Shown here: positions 21,790 to 33,691 of the stretch, one piece after another
Numbering within the stretch: position 1 is the first letter of the stretch
How the letters are laid out: each line of letters starts with the position of its first letter
DNA from: Mermis nigrescens
Lineage: Eukaryota; Nematoda; Enoplea; Mermithida; Mermithidae
NCBI GenBank assembly: GCA_036768485.1
Contig: JAVLUZ010000004.1
Location: 124,001-188,000 of the forward strand
Direction: 5' to 3'
DNA length: 64,000 bases
Translations under genes and position numbers: made by a program
Notes under the pieces: generated by a model
Databases searched by the model: none
What the model saw: the letters and a program-made list of their open reading frames with translations, nothing else
Told to the model about the DNA's origin: nothing

Positions 21790-22030
21790 CACACCTGGGG
21801 TTGGGGGAGAATGTAACCCCGAGAAACCAAAACAATTCCCCAGAATTCAATTTTTAAAATTTTTTTCCGATTTTTTTCGCAATTTTTTGATGCCAATGGA
21901 TAGTGCTCGATGGCAGAAACGGCCGAAAAATGGTGTTTTTTCGCCATACTACAATTTTTACGGCAACTTTTTGACCTTTTGAAAAATCTTGCACCCTCCC
22001 CCACCAGAATTTTCTTGCTGCCCACGTATG
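21790..22030 (-). mobile_element. M1 miniature element
   Basis: It starts CACACCTGGGG and ends GCCCACGTATG, with the family core between. The flanking 8-mers (attataac and gttccacc) do not match, so the duplication has decayed or this copy was rearranged with its neighbour at 21,590. Confidence 0.7.
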
Positions 22031-22424
22031 GTTCCACCCCCCCGCAAAAAAATATTTTTCACCAGAATTGGCATTTCTTGAGGTGCCCAAGAATTTTCTC
22101 AAAAATTTGTAGAAAAAACGCTTTTAAGCGTTTTTAGCTATCTATTTGACAAAGTGCCAAATTTTAGGCGCTTCGCACCATTGTTAAAAACACTGCTTCG
22201 CGCCATCACACTCATGTTTTGACTATAATTTGTTTAATTTGTTCTGATTTTTTTTTATTTTTCTTAGTAATTTTTTTCTTTTATGCTCTAGAAAGATAGA
22301 ATATCGTCACAAACGCTGAAAACGATGTTTTTGAGACGTAACCACTATTTTTGAATCCAAAAAGGCACTTTATAATTTCAACCCTATCCTCAAAATTCCC
22401 ATGCTATGCATGTATGCATACCAC

Positions 22425-22685
22425 CACACGTGGGCGTGGTGGGGGGGGGGGTGGGGTATGCACCCCTTCAGAAGTTGGAATAATTTCCAGAAATCAAAAC
22501 CCTTCCCCCAGAATTCGATTTTTTAAATTTTTTTTGCTTTTTTAGCTATTTTTTGATTCCATTGGAGAGTGCTAGATGAGAAACGTCGAAAATGGTGTTT
22601 TTTCTGCCATACGACAACTTTTAAGACCATTTTTTTGACTTTTGAAATTTTTCAACCCCCGAAATTTCGGTGCTGCCCACCTATG
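22425..22685 (-). mobile_element. M1 miniature element, exact 8-bp TSD
   Basis: The ends CACACGTGGGC and GCCCACCTATG are flanked on both sides by cataccac. The core includes gttgaaaat-like and attccattggagagtgct stretches. It is 261 bp long and non-coding. Confidence 0.85.
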
Positions 22686-23128
22686 CATACCACCGTTTTT
22701 GAGATCATTCTTTTGACCTTTGAAAAATGTTGTGATTCCCCAGAATTTTTGGTGCTGTCCGCCTATGATCGCCGCTGTTACCTAATTATTTAATTAATTA
22801 TTTCTTTCCTCCAGGAATTTGATTTCCATTTCGAAAAATCACCAAAATAAAATCGATTTGTTTTTTGGTTAACGATACCCGTCGTGCGATTAATGACCTT
22901 CTTTTTCGTCAACGACGATTGACAATCGCCTTATTCGCTTATTGCAGATCAAACCAATTGTCATTCTACCACTCATCGTTCTCCATTCTCCCTTTTATTT
23001 GTTTATGTATTTATTTATTCGTTCCGCATACCTATTCATTTCTTATTCGTTCATTTATCTATTCATAATATTTACTTATTTATTTTCATTATGTAACGAT
23101 ATCTGATTATTCCCTGATAACCAAAGTT
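22686..23128. other. Partial M1-like tail and TTTA-type low-complexity DNA
   Basis: 22,692-22,770 repeats an M1 end (accaccgtttttgagatc, ggtgctgtccgcctatg). 22,980-23,090 is degenerate ttatttattc-type simple sequence. No gene is seen. Confidence 0.5.
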
Positions 23129-23340
23129 CTGGGGGACGTGCAAGATTTTTTCAAAGGTCCAAGAATGGCCTTAAAAAGTGGTGGTATGGCGAAAAACACC
23201 TTTTTCGGAGTTTCTCATCCAGCACTGACATCAAAAAAATTGCGAAAAAAATTAAAAAATGTTTAAAAATAATCGGGAGTATTTTGTTTCTCAGGGGAGG
23301 GTGCATTCCCCAACACCTCCCCCACGCCCAAATATGGTGG
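23129..23340 (+). mobile_element. M1 miniature element, 5'-truncated
   Basis: It begins inside the family at gttctgggggacgtgcaaga and ends ccacgcccaaatatgg. It ends about 100 bases from the donor of the hAT-like linker exon on the other strand. No duplication is visible because the left end is missing. Confidence 0.65.
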
Positions 23341-23443
23341 AAATACAAGATCGATCTGATGCCAATGTATAGAACTGATGGAACACGAGGAAAATATCAC
23401 TGTCTGCCTCTAATACGAATATTTCGTCCGTTTTTGGCCTCAC

Positions 23444-23713
23444 TTGGAACAGTCTCAGTTCCATTTTAAGATCCATTTCTAGCCAATTGCTGTTTTTAAT
23501 CGGCGTTGATGATGACGTCATCATCTGCGATGCGCCGCTACGAGCGCCGCTGACGCCGTTTTGCAAATTTTTCTTGCACAGCGACATCGCCAACGCTAAG
23601 CAATCGACATTGTCGCCGTCCGACGATTCTCGATCGTCTTCGTCATGCCCCACTGGAATATTGGCAAGCGTTTCGGTTTGCTGGGAAGTTGCAGCCCGAT
23701 TCAACGAAATTAG
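23444..23713 (-). CDS. hAT-like gene, linker exon before hATC
   Basis: The acceptor is CTTCTTTAG, first codon CTA (phase 0); the donor is CAA followed by GTGAGG (phase 0). The 90 codons contain an acidic part (GHDEDDRESSDGDN), a Ser/Thr stretch (QMMTSSSTP) and SNWLEMDLKMELRLFQ. In hAT transposases such a variable acidic/Ser linker with a W..E/D motif precedes hATC, which is what the next exon encodes. Both flanking exons are in compatible phase 0. Confidence 0.75.
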
Positions 23714-25434
23714 CTAAAGAAGTCATCCGTATTACTGGCAAGCGCTTGACAAGCATTTGCCAAGTAGTTGCAAAACACTTGACACGTGTTTGTCAATCGC
23801 TTGCTTATATTAGTAAAATAGAATGGAAGCGCCTACGCATCACTATTTTTTAAAATTCTATAGCTTAATGTGCAATCGGAGGCGATAGAGTGTGTAGTGG
23901 CGTTTAATGATCGTGTTTAGCAGGAATCTGCAAATCGTCCCAAAACATTTATCGTCCGATTTTCGTCGACGATAATACAAATAGAGCCGATTATCGACGA
24001 CGGTGATACGCAAAGTAATCTTACTTGTGGGCATAGATGCACTAAGTCGGGTTGGTAAGAGATGAGTAAAATCGAGATTTTGTATCAGGAGGGTAAGATA
24101 TAATTTTTTTACTAAAGAAAATTGAAATTTGGGCTATTTTTATCAAAATCGTTTAAATATACTACTTTTGGCTCAAATCGCTCGATAGCACCTAACTTCT
24201 GGACCCTTCACCCAATATAACACTCTCCTCCTCACCCTCGCTATGAGCATATATGTCGCAGATGTCGGAGCAAATCAAAAATGTTACAAAAAAGATCACC
24301 TAAAAATATTTATCTTCTTAGTCATCGCCGACAATTACTGTAATTGTCCAGAAACACCAACAGACAGCATATTTTCATCGTCAAGCATGATTCACGAATC
24401 CTGCTCAAACTGTTTTTTTTTGTGCGAGACAAAAGCTTTTGAGGCTCGCATAAAAGATTTTCGGTTTTCATCTTGCACAATTTACAAAGACTTTTGGGGG
24501 CAAAGTAATAAAGCAATTTTAACGTTTTAGCAAAATTTAAAAATTCTTGGCGCTTTGCCGAGTATCATAAATACATTCTATTTAGCTCCAAGCTGGCATT
24601 TAACACTCCAAATCTATCTGTAAGCATCTTTGTACAGATTGAAGCATCTTTTACATCTATTTCCACTGTTTTATAAAGATTTTATGTAGAAAAACAGAAC
24701 TATTAAAACAACTTTGCACTGTTTTTTTCGCCGTTTGAAGATAAAATTGACTTTTTTATCTTTGCGTTTGCATTAAATTCATAAGCAAATTGGTGTCTAT
24801 TATGATTCAGTCAGCACATTGCAACCGCTTATTATTTACAATTGTAAACACAAGTTATTTTAACTTGCTGAGTCGAATTTTATGTGTAATTTTCAACCCA
24901 AGACTCATGAAAATTTTGGCGTTTCGGGCTGAGCTAATATAACCAGCTGAATTTAGGACAAAGTTGCACCTTTTGCTAAGCCGCAGTTGGTCACTTGGAT
25001 AACAATCTAAAGTAGTATGTAAAATGTGTGTGCATTCAATTGCATATATCTATACGTTATATGTACAAAAAAAATTTCGCTCGTACAAAGACTTTTCCTC
25101 CGAGATCTTTGTATATACATGTACAAAGAGGTCGCAAAAACATTGCCTGCTCCGTCATTTAAACGGGGTTTGGGGTAATGAACCCCAATTTTCGAATGAA
25201 AATGGCAAAAAAACGCGTAAAATAGCCAAAAAAACGCAAATCTTCGACAAAAATTGGGAAGTGGGGTCAAAATTTACTGACTTTGAGGATCACCAAGTTT
25301 GGGTGGGGGAACACACCCCACCCGTTACATGTCTGATAGGCCCCAAGAACTATCGTGGGGAAGTGAAAGAACTCGAAATTTGAGTGGGTGCTTTAAAAAA
25401 TTTAGAAGAAAGCAAAACGAGCAAATCTGGGCTA
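23714..25434. other. Intron sequence without a supported gene
   Basis: 23,741-23,815 has an imprecise repeat of gcaagcgcttgacaagcatt-like motifs. 24,180-24,540 is AT-rich with tcgcataaaagattttcgg-type repeat sequence. 24,574-25,136 is the right member of the inverted pair with 15,450-15,990. 25,140-25,380 holds a g-run repeat. No coding region is convincing. Confidence 0.5.
24574..25136. repeat. Right member of an inverted repeat pair (partner 15,450-15,990)
   Basis: This is the reverse complement of the 15.45-15.99-kb sequence with substitutions and small indels. It runs from cattctatttagct to the tgtacaaagagg motif. It lies within the G-H intron of the hAT-like gene. Confidence 0.75.
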
Positions 25435-25798
25435 TGGTCGCCATGAAAGATGACGCGCTATCATCCTCAGAATTATGATAGAGGATGCGTCATGAGCACC
25501 GCGATACGTCCATCATAAGCCATCATGCGCTATCATCTCTTTTTCGTATTAGGCGCCATTAACCCTATCATCCCATTAATCTGGCAATGCGGATTTTATG
25601 CAGCAATTTAGCTATTAATAGCGCCAACAAGCAGAGCGCTATTAATAATGCCAACAATTGAATGGATGATAGAGGTTAATGGCTGCTTTTAATAGAAAAA
25701 GAGATGATAGCGCATGATGGACGTGAATTCATGCTCGCGACGCATCCTCTATCATAATTCTGAGGATAATAGCGCGTCATCCTTCATGGCAACCACTG
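25435..25798. mobile_element. Foldback miniature element, Tc1-like end, TA target
   Basis: The left arm (tggtcgccatgaaagatgac...) and right arm (...catccttcatggcaaccactg) are inverted over more than 80 bases, including atcctctatcataattctga. TA lies on both sides. The left end lacks the terminal CAG seen at the right. A related element forms the outer shell of the palindrome at 29,303-36,783. Confidence 0.75.
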
Positions 25799-26042
25799 TA
25801 GAAAGATGCGGATCAGTAACCTGGAATGGCCAAAATTAGGAAAACCTCAAAATCTCTAAAAATAACTCAAATTACCTAATTTTTAACCGACTTATACTAT
25901 CTTGCAATTATAGGCTACGTATTCAGAACTACAGTTCCATCCAGCCTGCATATAAATATTTGCATGCGAGAGTGGCACCTGCATGACCCCGCATGCGAAG
26001 TCAGGCTCGTATCCAGGGGTCCGGCCAAGGAGGGCACACAAA

Positions 26043-26286
26043 CACACGTGGGCGTGGGAGAGGGCTTTTAGGGTACGTGGACCAGAAGGCGGAAGGTCCC
26101 CCAAGAAAGCGAAATACCCGTCCTGAATTCAATATTTGAAATTTTTTTCCTACAATTTTCATGCCAATGGATGAGAATAATGAGAACGCTTAAAATGGTG
26201 TTTTTCACCATATCAACATTTTTGAGTCGATTTTGTTACCTTGAAAATCTTGCAACCTCCCCAGAATTTTGGTGCTGCCCAGCATG
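26043..26286 (-). mobile_element. M1 miniature element, diverged
   Basis: It starts CACACGTGGGCGTG and ends GCCCAGCATG; flanking 8-mers cacacaaa and cactaaaa agree at 6 of 8 positions. The core atgccaatggatgag and cttaaaatggtgtt is recognisable. Confidence 0.65.
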
Positions 26287-26630
26287 CACTAAAAATTAGT
26301 CTATGTATATCTCGGGAAAATTCGTCGATAGCTAACAAAAAACGACATTATTCGACATGCTTTATCCACTAGGTTAACAAAATTCTAAATTTTCGTGAGA
26401 GAAAAAATCTTTCTTACTCAGAAGGCTATAAAAAGTGTCGATTTTTGGTCGCGCTTGAGCAAAATTATGGAAATTACATCATATCTGGCGTTAAGCACTG
26501 AAAATTTGAAGATTTGACGACAAAGACATGCAACTTTGCCATCTATCCGTGCATTATCTTGACCATCAAAAAATTTTTCGGTCAAGGGTGGGAGCCATAC
26601 ATGCACATAGAAGGGTGATGGAGGTATTAC

Positions 26631-26911
26631 CATAGGTGAGCAGCACCGAAATTCTGGGGGGGTGAAAAATTTCTGGGGATGAAAGGTGAAAAAATTTTCA
26701 AAGGTCAAAAAATGGTCTTGAAAGTAGTCGTATGGCGAAAAAAACACACAATTTTTTTCGACGTTTCTCATTGAGCACTATCCAATGGCATCAAAAATCG
26801 CTAAGAAAGAAAAAAAATTTCAAAATTTGAATTCTGGGGTGGGGGGTATTTTGATTTCTGTGGGGGGTATTTCAACTTCTGGGGTGCATACCTCCCCACA
26901 CGCCACGTGTG
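26631..26911 (+). mobile_element. M1 miniature element, exact 8-bp TSD
   Basis: The ends are CATAGGTGAGC and CCACGTGTG with an extra G at the right; both sides carry ggtattac. It is 281 bp and full length. Confidence 0.85.
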
Positions 26912-28242
26912 GGTATTACCCGTCGCTGAAGGATCAACGAGGCAGGTACTGTCCGGCGATTTCGAGCTGATGGAACGTTTTTGCATCATTTTTAAGGTCA
27001 AAAGCAGTCAAAATTTCAGAAATTTTTCTGTTGCTTCGCGGCGGATTTTTACTCTTATGTATTTTTTAGAAATGTATTTTTTATTTTTAATTTTTTATGT
27101 ACTTCTAATTCACAAAATATGCGACATTAATACAAAAAAAACGTTTTATAGGCTATTTTGGTCGTTGACACAGCAAAAAAATCGTGAACGTTAAATTTAC
27201 TGCTTTGAATTTCTAATATTTTACCCCCCTTCCGACCCTATCCTTGTGCACATATGGCAGACGCACTCCCCGGCTCCCCTTAAATGGGTCCTATGCAAAA
27301 TTACCCACCCCGCATCGCCTTAAAATTAGATATTTGAAGAAAAATACAAAACACGTTTCCATTAGACCCTCTTACCTAAAATCAACTGCCAGAATATCCC
27401 CAAAATTTGATTATAAAAATTTTTTATAAAGCACTTCTTTCATCAGGCCTCCCAAAATCAACCATTCCGCATCCCCAAAAATTCCGGCATTATTCTCCCC
27501 AAACTCGATTTCCTAATATAATCTTACCTTTCAGCCATTTTTAAGTGCTTTTCTCCATACGCGTACAACATGGGAATTCTGCGGAAGGGGGAGTCAGGCC
27601 CAAAAATTTTAAAAAATGCCTAAATGGGGTAGAAAACAAAGGGTACACGTCAAAAACACTGTTTTTTGACGTTTCAAACAATGCTCGTTCTTTCTAGAAC
27701 ATAAAAACGTAAAAAAAAATTTCCAAAAATTAGAAAAAATTAAGTGAGTAAGTAAATTGAACAAAATATAGTCGGAAAATGTGTATATGGCGCAAAGCGC
27801 ATAAAATTTCAGATTTTTTGGCAAAAAATGAGCTAAAAACGCTTAAAAATCGCGCTTTTTGCAACTTTGACCAACTTTTACGAAAAAATCGACAATTCTG
27901 AGGAGTCGCAGCCATTTAGCGGGTGGGGCGGGGTCAGCTGCCATTCTGGGGCCCAAGAACAAGTCCATTTCTCCCCGTTCAAACGGAAAATAGGTACCCA
28001 TTTTTTTGGCAAAAACCTGCACTTATAGGCTATTTCTAGGCGCTTTTTGCGATTTTCGGCTTTAAACTGAAGGAGATTTACTTTCCTCCGAAAAAATGGA
28101 CACTACCAGAAAAAAAATTTTAAGCTGTTGTATGTCAACCGACCAGCCCCTCCCCCATATATTGGGCCGTCCTTGATAATTTAAAAGGATTAAATTCAGT
28201 TATTCTTAATTTTAAAATTTTGAATTCAACAAATTTTCATAC
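26912..28242. other. Intron sequence, AT-rich, no supported gene
   Basis: The sequence is interspersed with short cgctttttgcgat-type repeats (27,600-28,100), and a G/C-run stretch lies near 27,910-27,960. ORFs here are short and without domains. Confidence 0.45.
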
Positions 28243-28452
28243 CATAGCCTGCAATTCCTTGGAAACTACTGGCAAAAGGTTGGACGTAACCAGGGCCGTC
28301 CATTTCGGATTCAAAAAAGCCGCGACTAAATAAATCGATTCAAAATTGGGCGAAGATGGCGATAAAACTTTTTCAAACCTACGCCGAATGGCGCTTTCGA
28401 TTTTTCCGGCAACTGTTCTAATTTCTGGAATCGTGCCAGACGTTTTTTGAGC
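28243..28452 (-). CDS. hAT-like gene exon: RF...FLNPKW segment
   Basis: The acceptor is ATTTTGAG, then GCT CAA (phase 0); the donor is ATG followed by GTATGA (phase 0). The 70 codons include ESAIRRRFEKVLSPSSPNFE and IYLVAAFLNPKWTALV. The segment RF-x-kvl...YlvAafLnPkw is equivalent to the conserved 'RY...AtlLDPRfK' block of hAT transposases. It is preceded and followed by phase-0 exons, and is GC-richer than its flanks. It has no start codon and is shorter than usual ORF cut-offs, so it is easily missed. Confidence 0.82.
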
Positions 28453-29302
28453 CTCAAAATGATTAAAAAATGATTGACTTATGAATTAATTTAAAATGAT
28501 ATAATTAATCAGGCACTAAGCTAGCCTCGCAGACACCCGTGGGCGTGCGGGTCTGAGGGAATGGCTGGACTAAACCGGCCTCATGAACAGACATGCGCGT
28601 AGGGGGTCTGCAGGTCTAGATGAACCCCAAAAAACATTGATAAAATTGCTCGTAATTGAACTTTTGGCGCTAGTTTTGCTTGATTTAGTCGCATCGGACC
28701 CCCAAAATCTGGCTGCCGCCCACCTGTGCCCGTGAATACGAAAAGTCTACATTATATATGCTGAGTTTTTTGAGTCTGATTTCCCAACGTGACGTTGTAG
28801 CTTGAGGGTGAAAATTCGGAGTAAAGGGAAGAATGTTCATTAATCGCATTCAATCTTTTTAAACAAAAAAACATCCGTTTTGGTATATTCTGACTCGGTA
28901 TAAAAACACTGGCTAAAATCCTAAAAAAACATGCCAAAAATTCAATTCTGGAGTTTTGCCAGATTCTTGGAGGAAGGGGCGGAAGGGGTGGAGAAGGGAA
29001 CTAACCGATCATCCCCCGATAGCGAGTGGGTGAAAAAATCTCCCCGATTCCTGTCATGCAGGAATGTGATTAGTTTGGTACCTATAAGTATAAGTTTGCA
29101 GTGCTCGACGATTTACTTTCCAATTATTTCTCAAAAACGACGATGGAAACAAAGAACAAAGAAAAAAGCCATATCAACAGAATTGCTGTCACTGATGAGT
29201 GATATGCATAAACTTAAATTTGTTTTTAATCGTTCAAACAAGCGCTGAAACGATACTTATCAAAAAAAGTCTCGTTTCAGTATAAAGCCATACATGAAGT
29301 TA
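28453..29302. other. Intron sequence with an M1-related fragment
   Basis: 28,531-28,735 begins cacccgtgggcgtgcg and ends gctgccgcccacctgtg, resembling M1 termini with an unrelated centre; it may be a related miniature element. A plus-strand 105-codon frame near 28,931 has no domain. Confidence 0.4.
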
Positions 29303-32050
29303 CAGTGCTCGCCATGAAACATGACGCACTACATATAATCATCTGCAGCCGGTTTCAAAACACGGTCTAGCTTTTGAGCCGGCTAAGTAGAGTTAGACTG
29401 CTAACTTTTTGATTTTGGCGGCTAAAGTTAGACCACAAGTTTTTTCGGTTTCACAAAGCAGTCTAACTTCCGGTCTAACTTGAGACTGGGCTAACCTTCA
29501 TGAGCCCAGGCTTTTTATTGAGCCTAGGCTATATTTAAGCCTTTCGTTGGCTAACTCCGGCTTGATCCTGGGCTAACTTTGTTGGCGCCTGGACTAAATT
29601 AGCGTCTTATAGAGAAAAAACGGTTCGCACTAATACTATTTCTCACATAAAAAATCATATTTTGTTCGTAGATTTTCCGCTTCCACCTTGCACCCAAAAC
29701 TTTTACTTTATGAGAAATATTTTCCAAGAATACTCCTTTAAGAGATAAATGAAAGGGAAAATGACTCTCTGACTACCAAATTACGTGCCGGCCATGAATC
29801 TTTACGCTTTAAGATGCTTCGAGTAATCTTAAGGCGAGCACTGCTGGTCGGCCATTCCGGTCCTAAGATGACTTAGCAAAATGGTCGCTTTAGAAAGCGC
29901 TTGAATGACACTAGAAATTCCTAGCACATCTCAGTATGGCGCACGCAGCATTCTATTTTTAGCTATGGCGCGACGGATTGACTCTGTTGTTGCTTGACCG
30001 AGATAACGCTGGAAGAAGGTAATGGAATACAGAGCGGTACATATGTACATGGAGCACTTTAAAAATACAAAAATCGATAAATGAAGTACCAGTAATGCCT
30101 TGAAACATTTCAGTTGATACTTTGCTTTATGTAGCCTGGATTATCCAGCCAGCGGCAAGCCTGGAATGAATTTGTAGTCATTCATCATTATTAATTGATT
30201 TAATGTAGTTCCGTTTCTATCCTTAGTGTTTTTAACAAATTTTAATTATCGTCGCTGAAACAGAATTTTTAATTTCCTCGTGGTACATACATATATTATT
30301 ACGTACCATGTGTCCTTTTTGACTTATCAGCATTGTTTTATTCAATTTTATACATTTACGGTGAGTTTATTTATTAATTAGCGGAAGATTAACGTTTTCA
30401 AAAAAATTTAGTGATCGACTTCGCCGATACAGGAGGTTTTATTATCGCATATTACTTCTTTATGGCCCATGAGTCGTTTTATTTATATCCTCATTGTTCC
30501 TTAATTTAATCAGAATCGTTCCATACAATTTTATGGATTTACTGCGAGAGTTTAATTGTTAATTAACGTGTGAATTAAGTTTTATTTTAAATTGGAGTTT
30601 ATTTATCGCATAGTGGTACATTTTTATGTGCCATCAGTCATTTTATTCATTCAATCCTAATTGTTCCTTTGCCTCATGGTACGTTTTTATCTACCATGAG
30701 TCATTTTCTGACTTATCTAATTGTTCCCTAATTTGCGCATGGTACATTTTTATGTACCATAAGTTGTTGCGAATGAGAATTACAAATTTCCTTCCAATTT
30801 TATGAATAGATTTTGAATATAATTATATTTAGCATTTTGTCTTTTATAAAGCGCAGCGTACGATAACGTCCTTCTGTAGTGTTGCCATGAATAGATATTG
30901 AATTTAATTATTATTTAACATCACTTTCGTCTTTGTATAAAGCGCAGTGTACGATAATGCGTCCTTCTGTAGTGTTACCTACGAAATGTGCACGCGTGAC
31001 ACATGGCGCATGCCAGACACTTTACGTTTACCCAATCAATAAACTGAAACCCCGCTGGGTGTACATACTAACATAATTCTGACGCACATGTATTTTTCAG
31101 GAACGTGGTTCATCAGTTTTTTCACTTGTGCCCGGATCGCCTCTTACAATTTTTATTGTTGTACATTACGCCTTTTTTTCTGAAAAACCCATTTATACCT
31201 TACCTATCTACGTATGCTTCCGACAAATTATTCTGTCAATTGTAGTCGAATTTGTTAAATATCAAGATTTCCCACTTACTAGTCGATTTGCTATTAATAG
31301 ACACTATTGTGATGATGGAAATTAAAGGCATTTTGATCGATTAAACGCAGCTCGACTTAGGACAATTTTTGACGTCGGCTAAGTGCTTTCTCGGTTTAAC
31401 GGATTTGCCCAATTCAATTCGACCACATTGCTGATGTTTTATTTTCATTACTATGCTATTCTATCCGACTTTTTTGGTGACATCTAATCGTATGCTCTCC
31501 TTACATTACTTATTTATTGAATTTACCTAAGGTTACGTTGGTACATAAGTCAACAATTCTTTTTTAATCAGTAAACAGTTAGTTAGACTGAATAATTTGC
31601 ACGTCGACTCTCTGCTTTGCTGATTAAATGAATTAGTCCATTTGCATTCGTCTACTGTTTACTCATCATTCTATTTTATTAGGATGGATTTGAAACTTCT
31701 ATTACATAATTTAAGCATTCATTTGTATACGTATGTCAGGTCCTATCGTGAATGCATGAAGCGTTGCATAGGATAAATTCGAAATTTTACTTCAAAGAAC
31801 AATACATATGTGCCAACGCATCAAAAATTTTACAAAAAATATGCGAGCGACAATCAGGCGCGCGCCACCTTTGCTGATAGACATTTGTATGCTGCATATG
31901 CGTGAACATTATTCATTTGAATCACAAAATTTCATGTTGAAGATCCGTTTCTCATAATCTTATCGAAAGCCGTGCTATTTTTACACAGTGAGGTTCTTCA
32001 GTGAAAACGCAAGCAGCGTACATATATTGTACAGACCTGAGGTGTCTGAC

Positions 32051-32334
32051 CATAGGTGGGCAGCACCAAAATTCTGGAGGGCGGGGTTAAAAAATTAATG
32101 GGGCGTGAAAAAACTTTAAAGGTTAAAGGGTATTTAAAGTGGTCGTATGGCGAAAAACTCCATTTTTCGACGTTTCTCATCGAGCACACTATCCAATGGA
32201 ATCAAAAAATTGCTAAAAAATCGAAAAAATTTCAAAATTTCAATTCTGGGGTCATTTTTGATTTCTGGAGGGGGTATTTTTAACTTCTGAGGCGTGTTGC
32301 ATACCCTCCCCAAACGCCCCCATGCCCACGTGTG
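32051..32334 (+). mobile_element. M1 miniature element, exact 8-bp TSD
   Basis: The ends CATAGGTGGGC and GCCCACGTGTG are flanked by tgtctgac on both sides. It is a full-length copy of 284 bp inserted in the centre of the large palindrome, so it is younger than the palindrome. Confidence 0.88.
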
Positions 32335-32631
32335 TGTCTGACCCTCTAGCATTAAATACATAAATGGCCATACGATATGAAACTCGCTGAAATTCGACAG
32401 TTCTCATTACTTGCTGCAGCAAACTTTATTTTCCCTAATTTTGCTATTAATTTAGATCCCCTATTTTTTAATTACGTGTAACTATGTTTGTCTGTTATTG
32501 CTTTTAGAGATAGCCAAATTTGTATGCTCGGATGAAAGGATTTATGTGCGCTGCGTTTCATATCTGTCCACATGATTTCTGTGTAGCCATATAGATTTTT
32601 TTCATTTCAATCGAATGTGATTCATTCTACA

Positions 32632-33691
32632 CACGGGCGTAACCAGGATTTTTATTTCGGTGGGGGGAGGGCCCAAAATTTTTGAAGTCCTATATCTCGG
32701 GAACAGTAGGAAATACTCGGAAATAATGGCATTTTTGAGCGTTTCTCGACAAGATCTATACCATAGTGAAGTAAAGAATTTAAAGAATTCAAAAATTTTC
32801 TTGCTTGCTTTCAAATTTGCATATCAAAAATCCATCTTTTAACATATCGGTATGACTAATTTCTCAATATCAAATTAAAGCTTGACTCCAAAACATTTCG
32901 AGATTCTTTTCTTTGCATTTAATTTTGCAGTTTTGTAAAGAAAACTAATACAGAAAATAATAAATCGGCGCAAACCGCCGAAAATTTCTGACGAATTCGC
33001 TATTTTAAAGTAAAATGTGGGCTTATAAGATAGGAAAAATGATAGAACATAACAAATCCAGCGCGAAGTGCTGAAAATTTTGACAAATTCGTTATTTTTG
33101 AGAAATCTGGGCTTCTACGATCAGAAAATAAACAGAACATAAGAAATCCGGTGCAAAGCTCGGAAAATTTTGACAAAGTCTTTATTTTTTAAGTAAAATC
33201 TGGGTCTAAAGGTAAAAAAAATATAGAACATAAGAAATCCATCGCGAAGCGCCAAAAATTTTGACAAATTCGCTATTTTTAAGTAAAATCCAGGCTCATA
33301 GGTAAGAAAAAACATAGAACCTAAGAAATTCAGCGCGAAGCGCCAAAAAATGTTGACAAATTCTTTATTTTTAAGTAAAATCTGGGCGTCTAAGTTAGGA
33401 AAAATATAGAACATAAGAAATCAGCGCGAAGCAACAAAAATTTTGACAGATTGCCTATTTTTAAATAAAATCTGGGCTTATAAGGTAAGAAAAAAGATAG
33501 AACCTAAAAAATCCGGAGCGAAGTGCCGGGAAAATTTTGAGTTTAGAAGCTAAAAAGTGTGCTAAAAACGCATTATGGCTGTCCACAGTCCATTTCCACT
33601 TCACCTGAAGAAAAAAGCAAAGGGTCCCCCCATTGCTTTTTAAAGAACTATTCATCGGGAGCCCTGCCCCCCAACCCTAGTTATGCCCGTG
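32632..33691. mobile_element. M3 miniature element with internal ~85-bp repeats
   Basis: The ends CACGGGCGTAACCAGGATTT and CCTAGTTATGCCCGTG are inverted. Flanking 8-mers attctaca and attctaaa match at 7 of 8, so this is hAT-type. From about 32,940 to 33,540 it carries about seven imperfect copies of an 80-90-bp unit containing gcgcgaagcgcc, gacaaattcgctatttt and taagtaaaatctgggc. ORFs across the repeats are artefacts of the periodicity. Confidence 0.82.
32940..33540. repeat. Tandem repeat, ~7 units of 80-90 bp, inside M3
   Basis: Each unit reads approximately gaacataagaaatcc, gcgcgaagcgcc, aaaattttgacaaattc, ttatttttaagtaaaatctg. The units vary in length by small indels. Confidence 0.85.

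Noticed and set aside
33121..33414. 97-codon minus-strand frame with repeated FYLKNKDFV-like words
   Set aside because: The repetition reflects the 80-90-bp tandem units inside M3; there is no start context or domain.
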